From assembly GCF_034006445.1 (NCBI RefSeq), contig NZ_JAVESS010000009.1, positions 1 through 64,000 of the forward strand: 64,000 nucleotides of DNA. Direction: 5' to 3'. The first letter of the stretch is position 1. Each line of letters opens with the position of its first letter. Of the stretch, positions 44,220 to 52,060 are shown piece by piece. The DNA is from Desulfovibrio sp. GTDB lineage: Bacteria > Desulfobacterota > Desulfovibrionia > Desulfovibrionales > Desulfovibrionaceae. Both the position numbers and the translations under genes were made by a program. The notes beneath the pieces were generated by a model. It was given only the letters and a program-made list of their open reading frames with translations. It had not been told where the DNA came from and made no database searches.

Positions 44220-44962
44220 ATGAGTATCTCGAGATTGTAATCGGTGCTTTCAGCATACTGACCTGAAGGCTGGCGAAAAGCCTCCAGATAGGTTTCCAGA
44301 AAAGCCGCGTCTGGCGTGACGCCATGATCCTGCAAGCTGGCGATGCAGGCCGCCTGCATATCCGCGCGGGATGTAAGGGCCGTGCGCGTGCCCCTGACGG
44401 GCACGGTCGTGTATGACAAACCCTGGGCGTCCAGCCATGCGCGCATATTGGTCACGTCATTGTGGCGTTTGGTCTGCACCTTGTAGTGGTCAAAAAGCCC
44501 GCGGAGCACGTCAGTGAACATGTGTTCGTCAAAACCCACATACACCACTTCATCCAGGGCGTAGTCCATGAGTTTCTGGCGGTTTTCGTCGCTTGCGACC
44601 GCAGGCGTCATTGAGGCGAAAACACTGTCGAACTTCTGCTCAGAGGCAAATGCGTCCCATCCGGCGCACACGCATTCAATATTGGCAAGGCCCTGGGCCT
44701 CCGCGTCTTCCTTGAGGATGCGGAGCATCTCGTCGGAAATGTCCGTGCCCAGTACCGAGGCCGCCTCCCTGGCGATGCGGATGGTGAACTTGCCGCTGCC
44801 GCAGCCCACGTCAAGCACGCTTTTGCCTTTAAAGTCCACGCCGTGTTCGTGCGCCAGACGCAGTACCCATGCCTCAAGCCCGCCTTCCCCTTCCTTGTAG
44901 CGGGGGTAATCCTGGGCGCGGCTGTTCCAGTACTCGCGTCCCCCTTTTTTTACAGCTCCCAT
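44204..44962 (-). CDS. SAM-dependent class I methyltransferase
   Basis: This 252-residue enzyme has the SAM-binding loop SVLDVGCGSGKFTIRIAREA (residues about 48-67) and the acidic GTDISDEML. Its N-terminus YWNSRAQDYPRY is common to methyltransferases of this type. It lies in the middle of a metal-uptake operon, overlapping both neighbours, so it probably modifies or releases the imported chelate or a small ligand. The substrate is unknown. Confidence 0.85.
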   Translation of the reverse strand: MGAVKKGGREYWNSRAQDYPRYKEGEGGLEAWVLRLAHEHGVDFKGKSVLDVGCGSGKFTIRIAREAASVLGTDISDEMLRILKEDAEAQGLANIECVCAGWDAFASEQKFDSVFASMTPAVASDENRQKLMDYALDEVVYVGFDEHMFTDVLRGLFDHYKVQTKRHNDVTNMRAWLDAQGLSYTTVPVRGTRTALTSRADMQAACIASLQDHGVTPDAAFLETYLEAFRQPSGQYAESTDYNLEILIWKKS

Positions 44963-47148
44963 TTCAAGCTTACTCCTGCGTTGAATCCCAGTGCCGGGTA
45001 GCCCCAGCTTTCTTCATATTGGGTGTTGGTTATGTTGTCTGCGTAGGCTTCAAGCGTCAGATGTTCGTCAACCCGATACCGCAGGCTGGCCCCAAGAGTG
45101 GTGTAGGGGTGAAGCGTGTCCTTTTGCGGGGTGACCGTGCTGACGTAATAATTGCGTTCGCCCACATAGGTAAGGCTGGTGTCCAGCGTCCACTGGTCGT
45201 TGATCTTCCATTCCGCGCTGGCAACAGCCTTCCAGTCGGGGATGTAATCCAGTTTTTCCAGAATGTTGTTGGGGTCTGCCGGGTCATTGTGTTTTTTGCT
45301 GTCCTGCCGGGTGACGGCAGCGCGCAGCATGAGGCAGTCGATGGGGGCATAGCCTGCGCTCAGGGTAGCGCCATAAATTTCTGCATCCATATTGTAAACG
45401 CCCTGAATACTCGAAGTGCTGTTGGGTATGGGAACGCTTTTCTGCATGATATAGTCTTCAATATTATAGTAGAACCCAGTCAGCTTCACAAAGCCCGAAT
45501 TGGAAAAGGCGTATTTGTAGGCCAGGTCGATGCCGCGTGCGGTTTCGGGCTTGATGTATTTGTCCTTGAGGTAGGGCACAACGCTGCTGGCAGCTTGTGC
45601 CGCGTGCAGCAGTTCCGGGCCTGTGGGCGTGCGAAAGTTCTGGTACACGGCGACCGAAGCCGACTGGTTTTCCGTAAAGTCATAGGTCAGCATGAACTTG
45701 GGCGAAACCTTGTCTTCAAAAAAGCGCTTGCCCATTTCATCCGAGCTGTGGGAGTAGCTGTCGTAACGCAGGCCGAAGTCAAAGGTCAGGACGTCAAAGG
45801 CCGTGAATTTGTCGGCGAAAAAGATGCCAAAAACGTCGGCCGGGGATGTGGCCTCGCTGCTGGCCATGTTGCCTGTCCATTGGTTGGGCCCGGCCTTGTT
45901 GTAATTGCGGTCCACGTACTCCACGGAAATGGCGCCGGGTTTGACCTGCTTGTATTCGATGCCGGTCAAAAGGGCATTGCCCAGCACTTCAATGCCGGTC
46001 TTGAATTTGTAGCCGTAGGACTGATCCATGACGAGGTTTCTGTCGAGCACCAGGGAGCCTTCAGGGGTGAGGGACGAGTTGTATTTCATTCCATTGGGGC
46101 CGCCCGGAAGCAGCGCACGGGCGGCATTGTCCGCATAGTTCTTTTCGCGGCGGCTTTCATAGTTTTTGAACACCATGGCTTCAAAGAATCCCGTGTCCAA
46201 AAATTCCTGTCGGTAGGTAATGTCCATCATATGACGGTACTTGGTCCAGTGCGCGTCATCACCGATGACCGTCATGGCCGGGGTGGGCGTGCCGCCGGAA
46301 AAAGTTTCGCCGCTGGCGAGGGGATAATCGCTGTCAATCTTGGTGTTGTAGCCGGGCAGGTTGGGGTTGGCATCGTTATTGGGCACACCATCGGCCCGGT
46401 TGGATCGGATGAGGCCGCGCTCGGTCTGGCTGTAGTTGTAGCCGAAAATGAGCTCGCCACGCCAGGGAAGATCAAGGTATACCTTGGGGTTGAAGTGGAA
46501 AGCATTGTAGTAGTTGTTGCGCAGGAAGGGATCGGCATGCTGCTGGCTGAGGCCCAGACTCACCCCTACCGCATTGAATTTCTGGGAGTATGTGCCGCGC
46601 ACGTTATGGAAATCATAGACATCGCCCCAGCCGCCCATGGTGGCGTAAAAACTCAGATAGGGGTCTTCTTTGGGGCGGCGGCTGAAGGCATTGATGACGC
46701 CGCCGAGGGCCGCGTTGCCATATTCTACGGAACTGCCGCCCTTGAGGATCTCTATGCGTTCAATATTGTCCAGAGGGATGGTCCCGAAGTCCATGTAGCT
46801 GCCGCCCACGGAGCCGGTGGAACCGATGTTGCGTCCGTCCAGATTGAGCATGATGCGTTTGGAGTCCATGCCGCGAATGGAAATGATGTCGTTGCTGTCG
46901 CCAAAGGCGGATCTGCGCTTGAAGGATACTTCTGGATCGCGCACGAGAAAGTCGGCAATGGTGTTGCTGCGGTTGTTTTCAACTACCACGGCGGAGGATC
47001 CATGCAACTCTTCCCGCTTGTTTTCATCAGTGACGGTTATGGTGTCGAGCACGAACACGTCCTGCATAAGGTTGTCCTTGCTGGCCGCCCCGGCGGGCAA
47101 AGGCACAAGGAGAAAGGCAAGGAATGAAAGGCACAGGGTCTTTTTCAT
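44950..47148 (-). CDS. TonB-dependent outer membrane receptor
   Basis: This 732-residue receptor begins with a signal peptide (KKTLCLSFLAFLLVPLPAGA). The TonB box region VLDTITVTDENKREEL and a plug domain follow (SIRGMDSKRIMLNLDGRNIG, IERIEILKGGSSVEYGNAALGGVIN). The rest is a beta-barrel ending NAGVSLKWEL with a C-terminal aromatic/Leu pattern. It brings a chelated metal or related nutrient across the outer membrane for the ABC system. AGAGGTAAT precedes the ATG. A Fur-like box lies about 210 bp upstream. Confidence 0.93.
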   Translation of the reverse strand: MKKTLCLSFLAFLLVPLPAGAASKDNLMQDVFVLDTITVTDENKREELHGSSAVVVENNRSNTIADFLVRDPEVSFKRRSAFGDSNDIISIRGMDSKRIMLNLDGRNIGSTGSVGGSYMDFGTIPLDNIERIEILKGGSSVEYGNAALGGVINAFSRRPKEDPYLSFYATMGGWGDVYDFHNVRGTYSQKFNAVGVSLGLSQQHADPFLRNNYYNAFHFNPKVYLDLPWRGELIFGYNYSQTERGLIRSNRADGVPNNDANPNLPGYNTKIDSDYPLASGETFSGGTPTPAMTVIGDDAHWTKYRHMMDITYRQEFLDTGFFEAMVFKNYESRREKNYADNAARALLPGGPNGMKYNSSLTPEGSLVLDRNLVMDQSYGYKFKTGIEVLGNALLTGIEYKQVKPGAISVEYVDRNYNKAGPNQWTGNMASSEATSPADVFGIFFADKFTAFDVLTFDFGLRYDSYSHSSDEMGKRFFEDKVSPKFMLTYDFTENQSASVAVYQNFRTPTGPELLHAAQAASSVVPYLKDKYIKPETARGIDLAYKYAFSNSGFVKLTGFYYNIEDYIMQKSVPIPNSTSSIQGVYNMDAEIYGATLSAGYAPIDCLMLRAAVTRQDSKKHNDPADPNNILEKLDYIPDWKAVASAEWKINDQWTLDTSLTYVGERNYYVSTVTPQKDTLHPYTTLGASLRYRVDEHLTLEAYADNITNTQYEESWGYPALGFNAGVSLKWEL

Positions 47149-47355
47149 TGATTACCTCTGGCTTGCGGTGATTTTCAGCGGGCGGCCGACCCGGGGAGCA
47201 CCGTCGCAAACATATTAAAAAGGTGTTACTCGAAAGCCGCATCATTGCATGCAATAAGAAGGAGGAGTGGAAACCAAACAAGTTTTCACACTTCACATTT
47301 TGCAACTGCCGTGTTTTCGGCACCTTGGCATAGAGGATGGGGAGTGTCAATAAAA

Positions 47356-47372
47356 ATGAAATTCTTTTTCAT
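47356..47372. promoter_or_regulatory. Fur-like box
   Basis: ATGAAATTCTTTTTCAT fits the Desulfovibrio Fur pattern WTGAAA-N5-TTTCAW, with perfect arms. It lies upstream of the TonB receptor gene and suggests iron repression of the whole operon. Confidence 0.7.
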
Positions 47373-47751
47373 TAAAGAGACAATATTTTTTTCTGCAAAT
47401 ACCTGTCTGTGAATAGTGAATTAGAATTGTCATGAATGGATTTTCAGAATATTTGCATCAATTTTTTTCTATTCTACGTTTGTTTAATAGAAAAAAATGT
47501 CTCCATAATAAATTATAAAGATATTTTATGTGTATACATAAAAAACACTTGTGGGCACGACCTTGCCGAAGCTTGAATCCGGCGGGCAGACCCCCCAAGC
47601 TGGCTTTTTCATGACCACGAATACTGCTGCATCGGGTTTATGGTAAGGAACATGAAGGCCTTCGGTTGGCAGAAGTCCTAAAATTTCCGCCGTGGGCAAA
47701 GCCAGAGCAAGCCCTTCTGCCATTATTGGGTTCATGTGGTTCATTTGAATA

Positions 47752-47766
47752 TGAATTTGAAATTCA
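47752..47766. promoter_or_regulatory. Second Fur-like palindrome
   Basis: TGAAT-TTGAA-ATTCA has perfect 5-bp arms with a 5-bp centre. It is a weaker match to the Fur form and lies about 600 bp from the receptor start. Confidence 0.4.
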
Positions 47767-47919
47767 AATTATTGATATTCATAATCAGTCTGTTCTTTAG
47801 TGTCAACGCAAGTTTTGAAATGGATTAAGTCTACTATTTTACTAAGATTCAAAAAAGGGCGCAGCACAGCAACAGGACACGCAATGAGGGGTAATGAAAA
47901 CTTTTGTTGGAAAGGATGT

Positions 47920-47983
47920 TATTGAAAATCTTGCCACGAAATACGAACAGGCAGGCTTTTGCCTGCCTGTTCGTATTTCAAAT
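47920..47983 (-). repeat. ~127-bp repeat family, partial copy 4 (inverted)
   Basis: CTTGCCACGAAATACGA, then CAGGCAGGCTTTTGCCTGCCTG and TCGTATTTCAA: the reverse complement of the first half of copies 2 and 3. It forms a long near-perfect hairpin. Confidence 0.75.
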
Positions 47984-48087
47984 GATACATGTTCTAAAGG
48001 AAAAACACGGCCTGTCATATCCAGTCATGTCATATCTTGGAAAAGCTCTTGGCTGTGGGGCGCTTGCCCGAGAGCGAAGATGCGCAC

Positions 48088-48123
48088 AAAAGAAAACGGG
48101 TCACTGCCAAGGCAGTAACCCGT
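48088..48123 (-). terminator. Terminator of tRNA-Thr
   Basis: On the minus strand ACGGGTTACTGCC pairs with GGCAGTGACCCGT (one wobble) and runs into TTTCTTTT, starting just after the tRNA 3' end. Confidence 0.88.
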
Positions 48124-48131
48124 AACTTTCG

Positions 48132-48207
48132 TGGAGCCCTTGAGCAGGATTGAACTGCTGACCTCATCCTTACCAAGGATGCACTCTACCGACTGAGCTA
48201 CAAGGGC
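48132..48207 (-). tRNA. tRNA-Thr (anticodon GGT)
   Basis: The 76-nt cloverleaf starts GCCCTTG and ends CAAGGGC-T-CCA with an encoded CCA. The D arm is GCTC...GAGT. The anticodon stem CATCC/GGATG closes the loop TTGGTAA, giving GGT (Thr). The T arm is AGCAG-TTCAATC-CTGCT. Confidence 0.96.
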
Positions 48208-48277
48208 GTTGTAACGAAGAAAGCTTTTAGCGTATGACTTCGCAAGCGTCAAGCATTTTTGCCGGAATGATGCAAAA

Positions 48278-48913
48278 TTATCCCTGTTCCGGGCGCACGT
48301 CGGCGGCCTGCGCGGTCAGCAGGCAGTGCAGCGCCCGAAAGAGCGCCCTGCGGGCATGGGGCGCGGCCTTGTCGTCAATTTCCTTGCGGGCCTGAAGCAC
48401 AAGCTTGCGCAATTCGGTCACGCCGAGGGGCTGCTTGCCCTTGGGCCGTGGGGCGTGCCCTTCGTCCCCATCCGGGTCGGATTCGGGCACAGCGGGGCGG
48501 GGCAGGCTTTGCAGCAGGTCGTCCAGCTCGGCTTCGGGTACGGCAAGCAGGCGCTCACGCCACTGCTCGGCCCTGTGCAGGGCTGCGGTGGCTGCCGCCG
48601 AGGTTTCCTTGCGCTGGTCAAGGGCGGCCCGGATGGGTTCCGCATCGGCCTCGCGCATGAGGCGGCCGATATACTGCATCTGGCGGCGGCGTCCTTCATG
48701 GTCGCGAAGTCGGGCATACAAGGTCAGGGCCTCGGCAAGGTCTGGCGGCAGATTCAGGGCCTGCACTTCCTGCGGGGCAAGATTGGCCAGTTCCTCGCCC
48801 AGGGCTTGCAGGGCGAGACTTTCCCGTTTTTTTGCAGAGCGGCTGGGCTGTGAAAAATCCGCATCGCCGTTTTCGTCCTTGGCGTGCCATTGGTACTGTT
48901 TTTTACGTGGCAT
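48278..48913 (-). CDS. darP: DarP/YjgA-family ribosome-associated protein
   Basis: This 211-residue DUF615 protein helps assemble or stabilise the 50S subunit. Family wording includes PSRSAKKRESLALQALGEELANLAPQEVQALNLP (about 22-55), the RRRQMQYIGRLMREADAEPIRAAL block and the C-terminal LRKLVLQARKE. A variable acidic Pro-rich stretch sits at about 140-160. It is 8 bp downstream of the prenyltransferase gene. Confidence 0.88.
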   Translation of the reverse strand: MPRKKQYQWHAKDENGDADFSQPSRSAKKRESLALQALGEELANLAPQEVQALNLPPDLAEALTLYARLRDHEGRRRQMQYIGRLMREADAEPIRAALDQRKETSAAATAALHRAEQWRERLLAVPEAELDDLLQSLPRPAVPESDPDGDEGHAPRPKGKQPLGVTELRKLVLQARKEIDDKAAPHARRALFRALHCLLTAQAADVRPEQG

Positions 48914-48921
48914 GAAATGTC

Positions 48922-49833
48922 CTACAGGTAAATGCCCAAGACAACGCCGATCAGCACCACGGGCGAGATGATGCCGTTCAGCGTGAAAAAGGCCGTGTTC
49001 ACATGCCGCAGGTCCTGCGGCTTCATAAGCCTGTGCTCCACAAAGAGCATGATGGTGATGCCAAGCCAGACGACATACCAGGGCCAGTGCAGACCGGCGG
49101 CAAAACCGGCGAGCAGCAGGAAGATGGACGTCATGGCGTGGGAAAAGGCCGCCAGTGCCAGCGCCGTTTCTGCGCCGCAGGTGGCGGGGATGGAATGCAG
49201 GTCAAAGGCCATGTCAAAGTCCATGTCCTGAAACGCGTAGTAGATGTCAAAGGCGGCCACCCAGAAGGTGACGGCCAGAAACAGCAGCAGGGGGGGCAGG
49301 GTCAGGCTGCTCGGGCTTACCGAGAGCCAGCCCGCCAGCGGGGCCAGGCCCAGGGTCGCGCCCAGCCAGAAATGGCACATGGGCGAAAAGCGTTTGAGTA
49401 TGCTGTAGATGGCGGAAAAAATGAGCGCGGGAACAGACAGCCACAGGCAGACCTGATTGATGCAGCCGCAGGCCACCACAAAGATGATGGCCATGAAGGC
49501 GCAAAAGCCCCAGGTCTGTCTGGTGGTGATGGCTCCGGTGACCAGGGGGCGGTTTTGCGTGCGCGGGTTGTCGCGGTCAAAGGGCAGGTCGACCAGGCGG
49601 TTGAAGGCCATGGCGAATGACCGTGCCGCCACCATGGCGATGGTCAGAAAAAAGAGGCTCCACAGCGGCGGCAGCCCACGGGCAGCCAGCACGGCTCCGG
49701 CCCAGGCGTAGGGCAGGGCAAAGACGGAATGCTCGATCTTGATCATGCGGCAGATGTCGGTAAACTTGCCGAAGGGCGCTGACAGGGCGTCCACAGACAG
49801 GGACACCCCGCCAAGGGGATTTTTGAAGCGCAT
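48922..49833 (-). CDS. mqnP: UbiA-family prenyltransferase (menaquinone pathway, MqnP-like)
   Basis: This 303-residue membrane enzyme attaches a polyprenyl chain to an aromatic acid. The first Asp-rich motif is NRLVDLPFDRDNPRTQNRPL (about 83-102), the second is in FDIYYAFQDMDFDMAFDLHSIP. About eight helices are predicted. The start MRFKNPLGG has AAGGAG upstream. In sulfate reducers, which make menaquinone by the futalosine route, this gene is usually mqnP; no other pathway gene is nearby, so the precise name is inferred. Confidence 0.85.
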   Translation of the reverse strand: MRFKNPLGGVSLSVDALSAPFGKFTDICRMIKIEHSVFALPYAWAGAVLAARGLPPLWSLFFLTIAMVAARSFAMAFNRLVDLPFDRDNPRTQNRPLVTGAITTRQTWGFCAFMAIIFVVACGCINQVCLWLSVPALIFSAIYSILKRFSPMCHFWLGATLGLAPLAGWLSVSPSSLTLPPLLLFLAVTFWVAAFDIYYAFQDMDFDMAFDLHSIPATCGAETALALAAFSHAMTSIFLLLAGFAAGLHWPWYVVWLGITIMLFVEHRLMKPQDLRHVNTAFFTLNGIISPVVLIGVVLGIYL

Positions 49834-49994
49834 GGTTTCTCCTTGAGGCGATTTCGTATGCAGGACGCGCATTCCTGATGTCCGTTCCCGCCCGACTGCT
49901 GGCATATGCCTGTGTGCGGCGCGGCCGCAGGATAAAAACTGTCCCTGGGTTGGCCGGCAACCCGGAAAATATGGATATGCTGTGTCGGGCCGTC

Positions 49995-50121
49995 TAGAGC
50001 ATTTAACACTTGAAATGCTCGCGTACGGCAGGCAAAAGCCCGCCTACTCGCATTTCGTGGCAAGGATTTTCAGAAAAATCCTTGCAGAGCATTTAACTCA
50101 TTTCATTCGTAAACTGCTCTA
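49995..50121 (+). repeat. ~127-bp palindromic repeat, copy 3
   Basis: TAGAGCATTTAACACTTGAA, a GGCAGGCAAAAGCCCGCC hairpin, TTTCGTGGCAAGGATTTTC...AAATCCTTGCAGAGCATTTAACTCATTTCATTCGTAAACTGCTCTAG. The outer ends AGAGCA and TGCTCT are inverted. The last bases overlap the stop codon of the mog-like gene. Confidence 0.85.
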
Positions 50122-50949
50122 GCCGCCGCAGTCGTTCATGTCGCCCTGAAGCTTGCTCAGGGCGTGGGGCAGGGCGGGCAGTACGGCTGCCAGATTTTCA
50201 ACAACCGCCTTGCGGCTGCCCGGCAGGTTGATGATGATGCTTTGCCCAAGTATTCCCGCTGCGGCGCGCGATATGATGGCGTGCGGCGTTTTGGCCATGC
50301 TCGCCGCAATCATGGCCTGGCTGAAGCCGGGCAGACTGGCGTCAAGCAGGGCTTCCGTGACCTGGGGCGTGATGTCGCGCGGCGACAGGCCCGTGCCCCC
50401 GGTGGTGCAGATGATGTCATAGCCGTGGCTCAGGGCCAGCTCCGTGAGCAGGGCGCGCAGTTGCACAGGCTCATCGGGCAGCACGAAACCCTGGCTGTGG
50501 CACAAGGGCATGGCGGCGGCCACGGCCTCGGCAATGGCGGGGCCGCTCAAGTCCTGGCGCATGCCGCGCGAACCCTTGTCCGAAAGGGTTACCCAGGCCA
50601 GGCTGTGCCCGTCCTTGCGGGGGGTCAGTTCCAGCGGCCCTTCGGGCAGATCGGTAAGCGCCGTCAGCAGCAGACAGTGTGCGGCAGGGTGCATGGAGTC
50701 AGTGACGCAGACCTGGGCCGCGCCGCCCTGACAGACCGGCATGGCCAGCCAGGCCCTGCTGGTCACTTTGAGCAGGGCTGTGCCGCATGCGCCGCAAAGG
50801 GTGGTTCCTACCGTGAGCGTGGGCAGGGCCCACTGCTCCGGGGCCATGAGGCCATGGCCCGCCATGTGCCCGTCAAGGGGCACGCCCGCGGGCAGAAGCG
50901 GCAGGACTTGCCCGCTCTGGCAGGCGTGTAGGTGCATTAGAATATTCAT
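50119..50949 (-). CDS. MoaB/Mog-like molybdopterin enzyme with extra N-terminal domain
   Basis: The C-terminal ~165 residues form a MoCF-biosynthesis domain: WVTLSDKGSRGMRQDLSGPAI, YDIICTTGGTGLSPRDITPQVTEALLD and AIISRAAAGILGQSIIINLPGS. This is the fold that adenylylates molybdopterin. The N-terminal ~110 residues, with CGACG and several further Cys, are not part of Mog. They look like a short MOSC-type or metal-binding domain, which I could not identify. The total of 276 residues is longer than Mog (about 195). Confidence 0.8.
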   Translation of the reverse strand: MNILMHLHACQSGQVLPLLPAGVPLDGHMAGHGLMAPEQWALPTLTVGTTLCGACGTALLKVTSRAWLAMPVCQGGAAQVCVTDSMHPAAHCLLLTALTDLPEGPLELTPRKDGHSLAWVTLSDKGSRGMRQDLSGPAIAEAVAAAMPLCHSQGFVLPDEPVQLRALLTELALSHGYDIICTTGGTGLSPRDITPQVTEALLDASLPGFSQAMIAASMAKTPHAIISRAAAGILGQSIIINLPGSRKAVVENLAAVLPALPHALSKLQGDMNDCGG

Positions 50950-51101
50950 GCATGCTCCGGAAAATCCGCATGGCTGGTATCGGATTCAAGTGTATAATAG
51001 AATATTGTAGCCGCAAGCGCGATGGGTTACAAGTCCCATACGCGCCCGCACCGTCTCGGTTTGGGATGGCGCGGGGCATCTTTTTCAAGGAGTTCAAAGT
51101 C

Positions 51102-51602
51102 ATGACCACTCGTAGCCAGGATCAGACCCAGGACCTGAAGGTTCTTGGCACAGGCCGTCTGAACGCCCCGGAAGGGGGCCCGAGCGTGGCCCAGCTGGAG
51201 GCCTTTCCCAATTGTTTTCCACAGCGTCCCTATGTCATCAGCATCAGCTTTCCCGAATTCACCTCGCTCTGTCCGGTGACGGGCCAGCCCGACTGCGGCA
51301 CCATCACCGTTGAATACATCCCCGACGAGCTTTGCGTTGAGTCCAAAAGCTTCAAGCTCTACATGTTCGCCTTTCGCAACCATCAGTCCTTTATGGAAAC
51401 CATCACCAACAATGTGCTGGATGATTTGCGCACACTGCTGCATCCCTGCTGGTGCCGCGTCAAGGGCCTGTTCGCGCCACGCGGGGGAACGCGCATCCAC
51501 GTGTTCGCCGAATCCTTCAAGGATATGCCCGAAGAGCAGAACGCCCTTGTGCGCGAGGTCGTGCGTTCCTGGAAATCCGAGCCGGACCCGCATCGGCCCT
51601 AG
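51102..51602 (+). CDS. queF: NADPH-dependent 7-cyano-7-deazaguanine reductase
   Basis: QueF reduces preQ0 to preQ1 in queuosine biosynthesis. The 166-residue short form has the catalytic Cys in EFTSLCPVTGQPDCG (about 55-58), the QueF signature ESKSFKLYMFAFRNHQSFME and the substrate-binding Glu in that block. The start MTTRSQDQ has AAGGAG upstream. The longer frame upstream is not protein-like. It is divergent from the mog-like gene. Confidence 0.95.
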   Translation: MTTRSQDQTQDLKVLGTGRLNAPEGGPSVAQLEAFPNCFPQRPYVISISFPEFTSLCPVTGQPDCGTITVEYIPDELCVESKSFKLYMFAFRNHQSFMETITNNVLDDLRTLLHPCWCRVKGLFAPRGGTRIHVFAESFKDMPEEQNALVREVVRSWKSEPDPHRP

Positions 51603-51771
51603 AGCCGGTTACCTTTGAGAATATATTGTCGCAAAGGGTTCGTCATGTCCGTTCTGGCGCGGTACGCGGGATATAGTGCGCGTACCGTCGTCACGCCAGG
51701 GCGCTGCAGGGGCTGTCAGATCGGGTGACCGTCTGACGGCCCGCGTCCGGCCCCCGCCGGGTAACGTCCCT
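51603..51771. other. queF-murJ intergenic, proximal part
   Basis: It contains a weak relative of the TTTGAGAAT palindromic repeat family (CCTTTGAGAATATATTGTCGCAAAGG at about 51611-51637). No gene is supported. Confidence 0.4.
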
Positions 51772-52002
51772 GGCGGACGTGCCTGCTGGACGTGCTGGCG
51801 GATGTGCCTGGCGGACGTGCTGGCGGATGTGCCTGGCGGACGTGCTGGCGGATGTGCCTGGCGTATGTGTCTGGCGTATGTGTCTGTTCGGTGCTCCTGG
51901 CGGGCGTTTCTGGCGGGAATGTCTGGCAGGAATGTCTGGCGAAAATTCGTGGCGAAAATTCGTGGCGAAAATTCGTGGTGGAAGTGGATGGCGGGAATAT
52001 CA
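51772..52002. repeat. 18-unit minisatellite (12-13 bp) upstream of murJ
   Basis: Contiguous units of the form GGCGGANGTGYCT, mostly 13 bp with some of 12. The first part alternates GGCGGACGTGCT and GGCGGATGTGCCT in a 25-bp superperiod (51785-51859). Later units drift to GGCGTATGTGTCT (x2), GGCGGGAATGTCT and GGCGAAAATTCGT (x3). The unit length is not a multiple of three, so the open frames across it are unlikely to be genes. Confidence 0.9.
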
Positions 52003-52060
52003 GGCGCGCTGTAGCCACGGCGGCACTTGAAATGACGGTTCCAAACCCGGTTTGCAGGCC

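Larger units (their letters stand above)
47149..47917. other. AT-rich control region upstream of the metal-uptake operon
   Basis: About 770 bp without a supported gene. A 72-codon minus frame starting near 47744 has no ribosome-binding site. The stretch holds two Fur-like palindromes (47356-47372 and 47752-47766) and is clearly richer in A+T than its surroundings. Confidence 0.55.

Noticed and set aside
47526..47744. 72-codon minus frame near the Fur-like boxes
   Set aside because: No ribosome-binding site and no recognised family; kept only as part of the control region.
47894..48125. Two overlapping plus-strand frames before tRNA-Thr
   Set aside because: They cover a repeat-family hairpin and the tRNA terminator, and read as non-coding.
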